From: Megascapheus bottae | Taxonomy: Eukaryota; Chordata; Mammalia; Rodentia; Geomyidae | Assembly: GCA_024803745.1 (NCBI GenBank) | Contig: JANJXV010000192.1 | Span: 744,001-808,000, forward strand | Direction of reading: 5' to 3' | DNA length: 64,000 nt | Shown here: positions 10,878 to 21,905 of the stretch, in pieces | How positions within the stretch are numbered: position 1 is the first letter of the stretch | How the letters are laid out: each line of letters starts with the position of its first letter | Made by a program: the position numbers and the translations under genes | Notes under the pieces: generated by a model | The model's input: the letters and a program-made list of their open reading frames with translations, nothing else | Databases searched by the model: none | Told to the model about the DNA's origin: nothing

Positions 10878-11080
10878 AACTCGGGGCTTGCACACTCTTT
10901 CTGAGCTTTTTTCTTTCTTTTTTTTTCCCTCAAGGCTTTCACTCTACCACTTGAGCCACACTGACACTTCCGGTTTTTTTCTGAGTGGTTTATTACAGCT
11001 AAGAGTCTCACAGACTTTCTGTCCCCAGGCTGGCTTTGAACCACAATACTCAGATCTCAACCCCCCTCAATAGGTAAGAT
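10863..11080 (-). mobile_element. Three-module SINE
   Basis: On + it reads as the complement: 'tttttgaactcggggcttgc', 'ctctaccacttgagccacac', 'acttccggtttttttctgag', 'agagtctcacagactttc' and 'aggctggctttgaaccacaa'. The tail side is interrupted by the L1 fragment at 10,724-10,862. Confidence 0.78.
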
Positions 11081-11790
11081 GGCAGGCTGAGAGCAGATGG
11101 GTATTATGTTACCGATGACAGATGCTAATTTACACCCCACTCTCGGCCCCCAGGCCCCCAATGCAATGCCTAGCAAGAGGTTTGGCACTCGGTAAACTTA
11201 CACCAGCAAGAACAGCATTGCCCTGGGAACCTTCGTGAATTCTCCAACCCTTTCCTAGACTGAAGCCAGATTAAGATGCCAGTCATCTCTTACGTCAAAC
11301 CAGTAGTAGGCTGGAGAATTTCACATCCTACTCTTTATTTATCTGACACAGGTAATTCTCAGCCCCCAAAACTTAGGACCTTGGATGCACACAGTTCCAC
11401 AACACCTGACTTGGGAACACGAGATGAGTAATACAGAAATGAATCTCCAGGCCCAGTTCAGTAAATAGGACTCTCCATTTCCTGACAACACACAACAAAA
11501 CACCCTTTGCCTTCTGCTGAGTCCCATCTCCTAGGAAACATCATAATAGGCTTAGCAAAAGCCAGGAAGATCTTAGGAGACCGGCTGTTCACTCTGCAAC
11601 AGGGCTGCACTTAAGTGTTCTATTCAAGAAGCACACATTGGGTTGGCCTCCACATTAACCTGCTAGGAATGAAGACACACGTCAGAAACAGGTGGGAGAG
11701 AGGCAGAACTCAGAGCCTGGAAGGCAAAGAGAACTCTGTGAGTCAATGCTCTAATTAGGAACTTGTATGTTCTGCTTTCCCAGCAAGCAG
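11081..11790. other. Unique DNA, no gene recognised
   Basis: Open frames up to 86 codons, the longest of which runs through the CA repeat. No repeat family or gene recognised. Confidence 0.45.
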
Positions 11791-11791
11791 G

Positions 11792-11854
11792 AACACACAC
11801 ACACACACAGACACACAGACACACAGACACACACACACACACACACACACACAA
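11792..11854. repeat. (CA)n microsatellite, interrupted
   Basis: CA repeat with three regularly placed CAGA interruptions near its 5' half. Confidence 0.96.
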
Positions 11855-11951
11855 ATTCCATGTACGTTGTGGCTCCTTTAGACAATTAGGGAAATGATAA
11901 GGACCTTCCATTTTGTCTATCATTTAAAATCATGATAAACGATCCAGTAGG

Positions 11952-12154
11952 GTTTTTCTTTTCTTTTTTTTCCAGTCCTTGGGCTTGAACTCAGGGCCTA
12001 AGTACTGTCCTTGGACTTTCTCAAGGCTAGCATACTACCACTTGAGCCACAGCACCATTTCTGGCTTTTTCTATGTAGGTGGTACCAAGGAATCGAACCT
12101 GGGTCTCTGTGCATAATAGCCAAATACTCTACAACTAGGTCACACTCCCAGCCC
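11952..12154 (-). mobile_element. IDL-Geo-type dimeric SINE
   Basis: Poly-T/C tail at 11,952-11,971, right monomer complement ('tgggcttgaactcagggcct', 'ctaccacttgagccacagca') then left monomer complement ('ggtaccaaggaatcgaacct' to 'cacactcccagccc'). Both polymerase III box regions are recognisable in each monomer. Confidence 0.85.
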
Positions 12155-12623
12155 TTGTCCCTCCCAGCCCTCTTTCTTTTTTTTTTTTAAATGCACATTT
12201 GTAAAAGAAACTTGGGCTACATCTAATCTAACCATGCCCACTTCTGGGAAAACTTCCACCCCCACCATAAATATATCCCTGTGTCTGTGACAATATTGAG
12301 GCCAAATGAGTCACTTGAAAAACCTGAGAAGGGTATTCCATGTTCCAAAGACAAGCAAAAATAATAATAATAACAACAACAAACCTAATTAAGTCCAGAG
12401 AGGAGTAGAAATGAGTCAGGCGCATGTTCACATTGGAATGAGTAACAAGAGGAGATGATATGGATAAAGGGAAAAGTTAACCAACCACCCCTAAGGGGTG
12501 ACATTTTACAGAGGACGCCCCACCTGCATGGGACTCACTGCACACTGTAACACCTCATTTTTTTCCCCATCATTTTCTGAACTTACTGTGTCTCTCTTGC
12601 CTACATTCGTCTTTGTATCTTTT
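12155..12623. other. Unique DNA
   Basis: Includes a short AAT/AAC run at 12,360-12,382. No gene or classifiable repeat. Confidence 0.45.
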
Positions 12624-13151
12624 AAGAAGTCCCCTTCTAAAATGTAAAGACTTAGAAAAAATCATTATTAAGTGAAGTAAGCCAGACTCAAAGGAACATA
12701 GGCCCAATAGTCTCCCTCATTTGTCATAATCAGTAGAAACCTTGGGCTCTTCTAGCAGAGATTTACAATAGAACAAAATCTAGAGACATTAGGCCAAATA
12801 GTATGACACTAAATGTAAAGACCTCCAGGATAAGGAAACAAAAGTCATATTATGAGTGATTGTTGTCCTTAATGTACTATGTTATCTCTCATCTCTTTTG
12901 CCATCCCTTGGTTATCTCATATTGTTACAATATTTCACCTTGTTATCTGATATATTTTATATGTGCTTAATTGGTTATTTGAAATTGGATAGGGAAGGGG
13001 GGAAATCAAGATAAGCGGATGAGGGTAGGAGGGAAATGGGGACCATGTCATGAGAAAGGGTATCAATGTTTGTGAAGTTACACACCTTTTATCTGGTAAA
13101 TATAATGTAACCCTTCTATTAATCACAATAAAAAAAAGAAGTCCCCTTCTA
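12624..13151 (+). mobile_element. 5'-truncated L1 with perfect 16-base duplication
   Basis: The insert 12,640-13,135 is an L1 3' end, sense on +, truncated just upstream of 'attaagtgaagtaagccaga'. It runs through the 3' UTR to 'aatcacaataaaaaaa'. The identical direct repeat 'aagaagtccccttcta' at 12,624-12,639 and 13,136-13,151 is the target-site duplication. A perfect 16-base duplication implies a comparatively recent insertion. No coding capacity remains. Confidence 0.95.
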
Positions 13152-13394
13152 TTGTTTGGGATCCAACTCTTCCTCAGATCCTGACTTTACCTTTTTTTTA
13201 ACCCAGGGGGTCACTTAAGGGATGTATATAAGGAGATGTGATGTCATGTCTAGTGAGTTTGGGGGACTGATGTGGAGTAAGGTTCATCGAAGACAAAGGA
13301 GCATAGATGCTGCACCCAGACAGCAAGAGTGTGCAGGTAGCCTCACAAAGAAGCATCCCTGAGAGAGTCACCTAGCTTCTGGATGCATTGACAC

Positions 13395-13535
13395 ACAAAC
13401 ACTGACTAAAGGGGGAAGAAAATCAGGGAAAATAAAGGGTGATATCGACAAAGAGTCACTGTACTCTTAACCTGACTTACAGAACTGTAACCCCTTTGTA
13501 CAACTACATAGTAATAGTAATAATAATAATAGCAA
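13395..13535 (+). mobile_element. L1 3' end, second subfamily
   Basis: 'aaataaagggtgatatcgac' to 'aactgtaacccctttgtaca' followed by a (TAA)n tail at about 13,510-13,531 resembles the 3' end of rodent L1s whose tail reads '...gggtgacattgatcaag...tttgtacaac'. Compare 30,370-30,440 in this window. Confidence 0.65.
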
Positions 13536-13579
13536 ATCATAAATGACATAAAATTCAAAAGAAATACAATATTAGGAAA

Positions 13580-13675
13580 TGAAGGGGAAGAAGAATAGGA
13601 AGGGAAGGAAAAAGAGGAGGAGGAGAAGGAAGAGGAGGAGGAGGAGGAGGAGAAGGAGGAGGAGAAGGAAGAGGT
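13580..13675 (+). repeat. Purine-only tract, mostly (GGA)n
   Basis: About 95 bases of A and G on +, dominated by GGA and GAA. The Ser/Phe and Leu frames on the - strand are artefacts of it. Confidence 0.93.
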
Positions 13676-14865
13676 GATGGTGGTCGTTGTGGGATAGGGT
13701 ACATGATTGCAACCATGTTTCCGAAATGCCATCTGTCTCACCTGCTCTCCTCCGGTGCCATGCCACTGGGTATGAGCTTTGGCGTTGTATGTCTAAACAG
13801 TACCCAGTCATCTTTCACTGAGTCAGGCTTTGTTCAGCTGACATAGGATGATGAAGGCCTAGAAACACACAGATAACTGAGAAAATACCCCTCCACCTGG
13901 GAGTTCCCAGCTGAGCAGCAAAGATGAATAATGGAAATCCAATGTAAAGAGTGATTTAACTGAGGCATCTTCACAAGGCTGTATTGGCAGAGAAACAAAT
14001 TACCTATTGATTTTCTTATTTTTTTTCTAGGAGGGAAGCTACACCCTCCCTAATCTAAACACTTTTTTCTGGGTGGACATGAGTTCTAGCGTGTGGCTGA
14101 GTTCCCATTCCCCGAACTGGTGCATTCCTTCAGATGACAATGCGGGGGCCACATCACCACCAGAAAAGAACAGGACTCTGGACGACGGAGGCCCACACAG
14201 CGAGTTACAGCTGCCTCTGACATCTTAGACTTACAAGACTCTCTGGGAGTCTTAAATTTGTCCAGGAGAAAGAACTCCAGAAGGTAAAATATGATCATGA
14301 TTAACAACTTTTTCATAGACTTCACTTTTCAGAACACTTGGAGATTTACAGAAAAATCTGAGAAGACAGAAGAAATGTCCCCACATGCCCTCTTCGTACT
14401 ACCTCTTATTGTTAACATCCTAGATTCCTTTCACACATTTATTACCATACACAAACCAATAATGAGATGGCATTATTAACCCAAGTTCACAGTCCATTCT
14501 GCTTTCTTTGATTTTTTTCAACTGACCTGCCACTTATAATCCTATCCCAGGATATCCTGCTCCCTTAGGCTCCTGCTGGCTGTGACCTGTGACAGGTTCT
14601 CCAACTCTCCTTGTTTCTATTGGCCTTCAAAGGGATCACTGAACCAGAAGTACATGGAAGGAGCTGGTGGCTTCACCCCTCCCTCTCCTGGGCAGTAGTC
14701 TCTATGGAAGGAGTCCTCTCTTCCCCCCTCAATATTCATAGGACCCATTTTTATCGAAATGACTCATGGATATTCACTTTATACTTTACAATATTATCCA
14801 ACATAACTTTATTGTTCAAAGGGAACAATGAGCCATAAAGAGTTCATTCAGTTCATCTCCTTGTC

Positions 14866-14869
<4 letters not shown>
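13676..14869. other. Unique DNA with a possible ancient repeat
   Basis: About 14,330-14,480 ('ttggagatttacagaaaaat', 'cttattgttaacatcctag') recalls an ancient mammalian repeat I cannot place with confidence. The rest is unique. Frames of 62-79 codons have no recognisable product. Confidence 0.35.

Positions 14870-14920
<51 letters not shown>
14870..14920. repeat. (CA)n microsatellite
   Basis: About 25 uninterrupted CA units. Confidence 0.97.
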
Positions 14921-14921
<1 letters not shown>

Positions 14922-16420
14922 CCTTTGGAGGGACCAGAGTGTAAGAATGACGTTTCGCCTATATCCAGTATGTGAGCTCAAGCTGATTGCCTCAGATACC
15001 CCCAGTCTTTAAGTACTGGAAGGAGTACAACCTCATGTGAACCCACTTGCTAAAACACAAATGTTGGAGATATGAAGAAAGAGAGATAGACAGAGAAAGA
15101 GATGGAAAGAGGAGAGACAGCAGACTGAAAGAGCTTCTACTGTGCCAAAGTAGTGGCAGCCACTTTATTGTATCATCCAGCTTCTGTCCTTCACACCCTC
15201 CCACCCCAACTCAAGATGGACAGACAAGAGGAAAAGCTTGATAAGGAAAAAGCAACAACAATCCACAGGCCAGTTCAGCCAGCCAGCTTAGGCACTGCCT
15301 CCTAGCTGGAAGTTATAGAAAGCCAAGACACAGTACAGACACACTGACATTTTCTGAAGTCTGAAATGGAGAAGGGTGGGGCGGGGTGTTCTATTTGGGA
15401 ACCTGAGCATGTCTCCTCAGATTCCCTTCCATTCGATTGTATACGTTCATTCCACTGGCTGAAGATCAAGCCCCCAGCTCCACACTCTCCCTCCTACAAT
15501 CTCCAGCACAGTTCCCTCTGCGTCCCCTTCTGGCCCAGCAAATTACAAAGACAACTTCCAGTAGCAGGTGGCTACTGGACACATGGCTGGGTAAAGTCCA
15601 GAGCAGAAACAAAAACAGAAACCCAATCTCCTCTGAAAGCTCCACAGTAAACAGAACTCTCATCCAAAGGCGGCCTCCTAGATCCCCAGCAGCCATTGCT
15701 AGGCTGATTCCTCTTCCCCAATAAAGCAGTGCCTGGAATGACAAGGTAAAGGACTGACTTCCTATCCCCATCAGGCTGGGTATCAAACGCCTTCCCTCCT
15801 CCAGGTCACCCCACCTTCCCAAAGGCTCGGCTTGCTCTCCATCGGTTAGAAGACCACAAGGCCTTGCACAATACAATTCAATTTTAGCAATGGTTCCACC
15901 TCCACTGAGAAGTGGGCGGAGTCTCAGTGTGAGGGCAGCCTTTCTTTATGGCCTCCACTTTAGAAAAATGACAACATTATCCTTTAGATTTCTTAAGGAA
16001 AGAAAACAGAGCCAAAGTAGGCTGCAGCATCCAGGTGGGGTCTAAGACCTTGTTCATAATACCCGAGAAACTTCAAAACCTTACGCAAGGACAATGCCTA
16101 GTATAACATGCCCATTGATAGCGAAGAAGCCCAAGAAAACTAGGCCATGGGTATAAGGAGAGGCAAAAATAGTGATACATGGGCGGAGAGACACACACCC
16201 GAGAGCTTTTCCTTCCTACTTTAAGAACAGAATTGAATGGGAGCGGTGGCTTTCAGTGGGACGTCAAAACTGCCTCACAACTCTGGCAGGAGCTAACTTT
16301 GTTTTCTAAATTTAAAGACATTGCAGTTTCTATAATTCGTCTCCAATGAAACTATACTTTTTTTTTCTTTTTTAGTACTGGCATTGTTGCTAACTCACTG
16401 TATAGACACAGTCTTTTTCC
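14921..16420. other. Unique DNA, no gene recognised
   Basis: 15,073-15,135 is rich in GAGA/GACA. A 136-codon frame on the - strand (15,466-15,876) and two overlapping + frames (94 and 95 codons) cover the same DNA without recognisable domains. AATAAA lies at 15,720. Around 15,900-16,330 there is no repeat that I can name. Confidence 0.4.
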
Positions 16421-16424
16421 AGAA

Positions 16425-16515
16425 TGTTCAGTTTACTCATCTGTAAACTGGGAACACTCTACATAATGCCTGAAAGGTTTGGGTAGGGCTGCTGTGAAAA
16501 GCCAAATGATCCAGG
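16425..16515 (+). repeat. MIR SINE fragment
   Basis: 'cagtttactcatctgtaaac' followed by diverged 'ctgctgtgaaaa' matches the middle of MIR. Old fragment. Confidence 0.6.
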
Positions 16516-16604
16516 ACAAAGCAGAGGCCATTCCTGTCTTCTGAAATGAACAGATACCAGAGAGAATGAAGTTCATGTAGGCATACAATGGAATATAGAT
16601 TGAG

Positions 16605-16608
<4 letters not shown>

Positions 16609-16655
<47 letters not shown>
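16609..16655. repeat. (CA)n microsatellite
   Basis: About 22 CA units with one CG interruption at the end. Confidence 0.97.
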
Positions 16656-16656
<1 letters not shown>

Positions 16657-17040
16657 AAATCCCACAGTGACTGACAACTCACAAAGTTTCCAATTCTTCC
16701 TGACTAGCATACTTCCCAGAAAACAGCAGTCATTTCAAAGGCAAAGGGGTAAGGCCATTTTCAAGGTCATCAGTCAAGGTTAAAGAGCATCCTGATCCTT
16801 GGGCTGTATTTCTCTCTCTAACCCTCTCTCTCCCCCTTGGATCATGACTCATTAGCATGAATGTGTCAGAGTGTCTTGTAGCAGGAAAGAAGCAGATCTA
16901 AATGAGTTCTTTTCTAACAGAAGCAGCCATGTATAAAGATGGCACTGATCAATCATTCACTCGATAAAATATCTACTTGAACTGGTCATACGTTATCCTC
17001 TAGGCACTGAAAATACAACAGTGGGCAAAGACACTCACAG
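16656..17040. other. Unique DNA with a possible ancient repeat
   Basis: 16,950-17,040 resembles the common ancient '...ttcattcaacaaatatttactgag...ggcactg' type of mammalian repeat, too diverged to name. Confidence 0.35.
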
Positions 17041-17290
17041 CTATAGGCTGGATGCTGTGACTCATGCCTGTAATTTCCAGGAATGAGTAGATTTTCATGA
17101 CCTCTGGGGTGTTGTGATCAGTAAGATTCCCTTTTGAGGACAGCCCAGGCAAAAAAATTGCAAGACCCTAGGTCAACGAACAAACTGGGCATAGTGGCTG
17201 ATATCTGCCATTGGGCAGCATAGATAGGAGACTCGCCATCTAATTCAAGGCTGGGCAGAAACATGAGACTCTAGTCATAAAAATTACATT
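17041..17290 (+). mobile_element. Two diverged 7SL-like SINE units
   Basis: Two B1-like heads in tandem, 'ctgtgactcatgcctgtaat' at about 17,053 and 'ggcatagtggctgatatctg' at about 17,187, each followed by degenerate '(c)aaggc(c)(t)gg' segments. An old dimer or two independent insertions; no duplication seen. Confidence 0.55.
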
Positions 17291-18811
17291 CATACCTGTA
17301 AAAAAAAGAATCACTTCCAGCTTGGAGAAAAAAGATAAAAACTTTTTAAAGGCAATGATGCCACATTATTACAAGCTTCGGGATGGGGCAGAGGGGACAA
17401 GCCCAAGGTGCTGTGATAATCAGGAAAGGCTCTTCAGTGGTGACTTTGGCCTCTACCCCCACTGGATACTGGCTGATGCTTCGAGCCAAAGGCAATGAGA
17501 AAGTGTTCCAGACATTGCAGGGCATTTATTCCCTGGAAAGACTCAATCCTGCCTTCATTTGAGCCATCATGGTAAAAGGTCAAATCCCATTGTGCACAGG
17601 TAGAGATACAAATGAGGGTCCCTCTCCCGAGCCTCAGCTTTTTCTATTCCAGCCAGTGCATCCTGTACATCAGTTCTGCCTCTAAATGACTCCAGTGTTG
17701 ACTCAGAAAAAAAATAAAATAAAATGAAATGAAACTTTCAGAACAGATGTCCCTTCTCCAATCTCTCCAGTTTTCTCAGACATTAAATCAAGGATGATTT
17801 TTTTCTTCCTTTCTTTTTTTTTCCTGTCTCTCCCCACCCCCACAGTGGAGGCAAAAAGAGAGATACAATTGGATTCAGTCTCATCCAAACCAGCAGTGGG
17901 GTGCTGGCTGTCAAAACAACCACCATCCTGGTGGATCTCTGCCCAGTTCTAGGGGTCACTGCAATGGATTGGGTGATTTGACATTTCCTCCTAAGATGTG
18001 CATTTATTTTAAAATCCCCTTATTCCCCTCCTAGCTCCCCCCATGCCCTAAGTTTGCTCTGCGATGAAATCCACAGATGTATTTAGGAAGGAGAGAGGGA
18101 ACAGCAGCTCATTCCACGCAGCAGAAACACGATGGGGACAATTTCCTTCGTTCCCTCTTTGTGTAACAGTGAGGCGGCTATGGAGTTTGTCTTCCCTCAC
18201 TCCAATTACCCTGCCAGACAAAGATAGTTTTCTGTAGAAGCGTCCTGAGCATGTAATTTTATTACCTTAGCACTGATTTTAACATAATTCATGTAATTTC
18301 TTGTGCGGAAGCAAAGTTACCTTTCTAAACACCTGGCAAAATGAGAGCTGATGGATTTTTCTTAAACTCCCACTAACTCTCCCCTCCCTGTAGAAGTTTC
18401 TGCTAAAAGAAGAAACATGAAGAGGTGCTTTGCTCCTATGGCCTCCCTAGACACAGAAAAGGGCTGGCAGTGACTTCCTTGCTTGATTTTCTCTGACGCC
18501 CCATGTCACACACAGCCGTCCTATGAAGGTATAAGAGGCCAAGCCTCCTACACAAGTGACAGCGAGAGTGGGGACACTCATATAGGGCCATCTCATATGC
18601 ATTACTGGGTGCTTAGTAACCTCATCAACATCCCCCACCCCAATCTCTCTACCCATTCAACCCCAAACTCCAATTAACTTTATTTATTATCAAATGAAAC
18701 AAACAGAGAGTTCTATACTTTAGTCCCTCGGGTGGCTCTAGTCTATTCCCAGGACCCAAATAGGAGGCAGAAGAAAAAGTAACTTCATTCTGTGTGTAAA
18801 TGGAGTTCATG
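17291..18811. other. Unique DNA with a possible conserved block
   Basis: 17,703-17,735 is A-rich. 18,050-18,350 is repeat-free, of even composition, and rich in runs of varied sequence; it is a fair candidate for conserved non-coding DNA. 18,700-18,800 unique. No coding gene recognised. Confidence 0.35.
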
Positions 18812-19040
18812 AGCCTGGCACCGGTGTCTCACTCCTAGAAATCTAGCTATTCTGGACTCTGAGATCTGAGGTTCATGGTTTGATGCCAGCCCAGGAAAGA
18901 CAAATACAAGGACTTTTATCTCCAATTAACCATCAAAAAGCTGGAAGGTGGTGTGGCTCAAGTGATACAGTGTCATCACTGAATGAAAAAGCCAAGTAAG
19001 AGCACAAGGCCCCGAGCTTAAGCACAAACACTGGAAGATA
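18812..19040 (+). mobile_element. Three-module SINE
   Basis: Head 'gcctggcaccggtgtctcac' and 'ctgagatctgaggttcatgg', linker 'ttatctccaattaaccatca', right module 'gtgtggctcaagtgatacag' and 'ccccgagcttaagcac'. Followed after a few bases by a purine tract. Confidence 0.8.
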
Positions 19041-19053
19041 GGCAGACCAGCAA

Positions 19054-19192
19054 GACAGGAAGGAAGGGAGGGAGGAGGGAGGGAGGGAAGAGGAGAGGAG
19101 AGAGGAGGGGAGGGGAAGGGGAAAGGAAAAGGGAAAGGGAAAGGAAAGGAAAGAGGAAGGGGAAGGAGAAAGGGAAGGAAAGAAAAGAGAAG
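19054..19192 (+). repeat. Purine-only tract (GGGA/GGAAA)n
   Basis: About 139 bases of A and G on +, starting at the tail of the preceding SINE. Leu/Pro/Ser/Phe frames on - are artefacts. Confidence 0.93.
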
Positions 19193-19339
19193 AATTCATA
19201 GCCAATCAAAAGTCTCAAAGGAGTGACCTGAGACGATCTAAAAGGTAATTTACCATCATTTCTCTCACAACCACATCCTGCAATTTTCCTCTAGCACCAA
19301 TAGTTCCATCTGCACAGCAGAGAGCCATAATTAAACATT

Positions 19340-19540
19340 CCTTTCTCATTTATTCAGCAAGTGCTTGTAGACTGCTCCACACCAAGCCCCAGGGGTCAGC
19401 ATTTGGAGGCAGCAACTCCTTTGATTCTCATTACAATGGTGTGGGACAGGGGGCGGGAGCCCATTTCACAGATGACAGCCCAGAGGCCTTGAGTGGAAGC
19501 CAATGGAGAGCACACGGGAATACAAACTAGGCCATTTACT
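19340..19540 (+). repeat. MIR-like SINE fragment
   Basis: 'tttgattctcattacaatgg' followed by 'cccatttcacagatgacagc' and 'agaggccttgag' follows the MIR order of motifs. The 5' side (19,340-19,395) is a diverged 'ttcagcaagtgcttg' segment of uncertain family. Confidence 0.5.
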
Positions 19541-20285
19541 TCCCTTGTTGGGGAGGGGGTCTTAATTAGAAGATGATAGTGGGAATGTATAGCTCCTGGC
19601 TCCATCATTCAGCAGCGGGTAGACTTGGGCAGGTGGCCTGGTGTTTGTCAGTGCCAACCTAGTTAGTTTTAGCAGGGAGTTGGAAATGATTTCTTGTGGA
19701 AGAATAGCAGTGAGGACAAAACCCCCCACTGGATGTAGCACCCCTGCATCTCCAGTTCCAGAAGTAAGTCACCATGACACTGAGACACAAATGACAAGAG
19801 GATGAACATCTGATTCTGGGCCACCATCTTGTCTGGCTAGGATGACTGTACCAGCCTCCTGAATAGTCTTTCTGCTTTTTTTCCCCTCATTGCCTGTGGC
19901 AGGTTCTTTGCAAAGATGTCTGTAATTATTCCCGTCTCTGGATCACACCCAGGCTGTGCAGTTTGGCAGTATCTCCCCTTAGGAAGTAGAGTCTATTTAT
20001 CCACCTCTTGAGTTCAGTTTGGCTTCCATGGTTGCCTTGGCCCAAAAGAATCAAGTAGACATGACAGTGTGCCAATGCTGAGGCCGGGCTTCACGAGCAT
20101 TCCTGCATCTCTGCTCTCTGTATGCCTTGCTCAGGTTCAGCTCAGTGAGCGCTGAAGAGCTCGTGGCTCAGAACAGAATCAGTGAAGGACTCGGCCAAAG
20201 GAACAAAGCTAAACCGCCCGACCCCATCCCAGAGGGTTCCATACGTTGGTTCCCGACACAGCGCTGCTCAGACATGGCAGTGGGA
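19541..20285. other. Unique or ancient-repeat DNA
   Basis: 19,960-20,130 ('ttggcagtatctccccttag', 'agtctatttatccacctctt') resembles an old mammalian interspersed repeat I cannot name. No gene recognised. Confidence 0.35.
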
Positions 20286-20580
20286 GAATGAGGGAGGGGG
20301 AGATGATTAGACCCATTCATTATTGGAACCCTAAGTTCCTGGCACTATTTGGAGGTGGTAGTGATTAAGTTGACAGTGCCTGGATGAGGAAGTGCCTGCC
20401 TCTGAAGGGTGTTCTGCATGGCCCCTTCCCGTCCCTCTCTCTGCCTCCTGGCTTTCACAAGGTGAGCAATTCTGGGCTCCAACACTCAACCCCACCCTGG
20501 GCCCTCAGCCATGAAGCCAAGCTATCCCTGACTGAATCCTCTGCAAGTATAAGCAAAAATAAAATGTTTCCTCACCGAAA
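20286..20580 (+). mobile_element. MaLR-type LTR fragment
   Basis: The order 'ctatttggaggtggtagtga', 'ctctctctgcctcctggct', 'cagccatgaagccaagct' and 'ctgcaagtataagcaaaaat' followed by AAAATGTTTCCTC mirrors the 3' half of MaLR LTRs (ORR1/MLT1 group of ERVL-related retrotransposons), including their weak poly(A) signal. A solo, decayed, non-coding LTR piece. Confidence 0.55.
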
Positions 20581-20780
20581 ATGGCTCCTTCTGGGTCTTC
20601 ACCATACTACTGGAAAAGTCTGACTAGCCAGAACACAGAGAACAAAGCAAGAGCAAACAAAGGCAATTATTATTTTTACTGGCTCGGTTCTGTAGTGGCT
20701 TTGGGCTCTCAACCCATAGCTGACCCAATCCTCTCCAAACTCCACAGGCAGCGTGAGAGTTTGTAAATCCTCCTATGGAT

Positions 20781-20850
20781 TTGAGGTGCTTGCCTAGCGT
20801 GTGAGGAGACCCACCCTCCCCAGGTTCCATCCCCAGCACCACAAAATAAT
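20781..20850 (+). mobile_element. ID-like SINE fragment
   Basis: 'ggtgcttgcctagcgtgtga' and 'ccaggttccatccccagcac' followed by CACAAAATAATA match the 3' two thirds of an ID/left-monomer element. 5' part missing. Confidence 0.65.
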
Positions 20851-21319
20851 ACATGAATATGTAGATTAATAACTGTGTATACATTTGCATAGATATCTAC
20901 AGATGAGTTGGAGAGCCTCCCTTCTCTGATTACAGCGCTCTAAGGAGAGCATACTCGTCTTGTTTAGAAGACAATTCAATGATGATAACTCACTTTTTGC
21001 ATGATGGAGCCCTGGGCTACTTTTCTGAGTTCATCACTCAAAAAATCTCCCAACAGCTTGCCATTCTCTGACCACGTTGCCATTTCTTTCATCCCTATGC
21101 AGGCCCTTAGTATAGCCCTTACTGCATGCTCGCTCTCTCTCTCTCCTCCCCCCCTTCTCTGAAGACTCCTTTCCCCTGAGTGCAAATGGCTGCCTCCTCT
21201 TCCTGATTGAAGTCTTGGCTCTGGTGGTCACTCCACAGTGGGTCTCCCAGGTCCCCCATGGTCATAGGCATTGTCTGTACTCTACTCAATTCATTCTATT
21301 AAAATAACAATGCTTATCA
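20851..21319. other. Unique DNA, no gene recognised
   Basis: A short CTCTCT run lies at about 21,130. Frames of 65-69 codons on the - strand have no recognisable product. Confidence 0.45.
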
Positions 21320-21582
21320 GAGCTGGGCGTCAGGGGCTCACACCCATAATCCTTACTGCTCAAGAGGCTGAAATCTGAGAATCATGGCTCGAAACTAAGT
21401 CGGGTCAGAAAAGTCCAAGAGACTCTTATCTTCGATGGAGCGACAAAACACCAGAAGCAGAGCTGTGGCTCAAGTGGTAGAGTGTCAGTCCTGAACAAAA
21501 GAGCAAAGAGAGAGTCCCCAAGTCCTGAGTTCAAGCCCTAGGACACAGACACACAGACACACACACACACACACACACACAG

Positions 21583-21611
<29 letters not shown>
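21320..21611 (+). mobile_element. Three-module SINE ending in a CA repeat
   Basis: Head 'agctgggcgtcaggggctca', 'aggctgaaatctgagaatca', linker 'gagactcttatcttcgatgg', right module 'agctgtggctcaagtggtag' and 'gagttcaagccctaggacac'. The expected A-rich tail is replaced by a (CA)n microsatellite at 21,543-21,611. Confidence 0.83.
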
Positions 21612-21616
<5 letters not shown>

Positions 21617-21825
21617 TATAAATATAACTTCATTGGTATCTGAAAAGATTACTACAGCACCAAATGGAGAAGACATTCTCTGAGGACAGGAACTGTATCT
21701 CCCATATCCACTACCAGACCCCTAGTATCAGTCCAGGAGCCCACCAACAATTAAGTAATTGATAGGTGACCTCAGGAAGGCAAGAGGGCCCTTTGGTCCA
21801 GACAGATCTCCAATTTTCTAACCCT

Positions 21826-21905
21826 CTCTCTCCTTCCCCATTTCTGTCTCCCTCCCTCAATCCCTCCTTCGCTCCCTCCCTCCCTCCTTCTCTCTCTCCT
21901 TCTCT
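21826..21905. repeat. Pyrimidine-rich tract (CTCCC)n
   Basis: About 80 bases, nearly all C and T, with CCCTCC and CTCTC motifs. Confidence 0.88.

Noticed and set aside
15437..15876. 136-codon - strand frame and overlapping + frames
   Set aside because: Frames on both strands cover the same bases and none shows a protein signature or splice context.
20286..20580. Coding retroviral insertion
   Set aside because: Only a short solo LTR-like piece is visible; there is no gag, pol or env sequence nearby.
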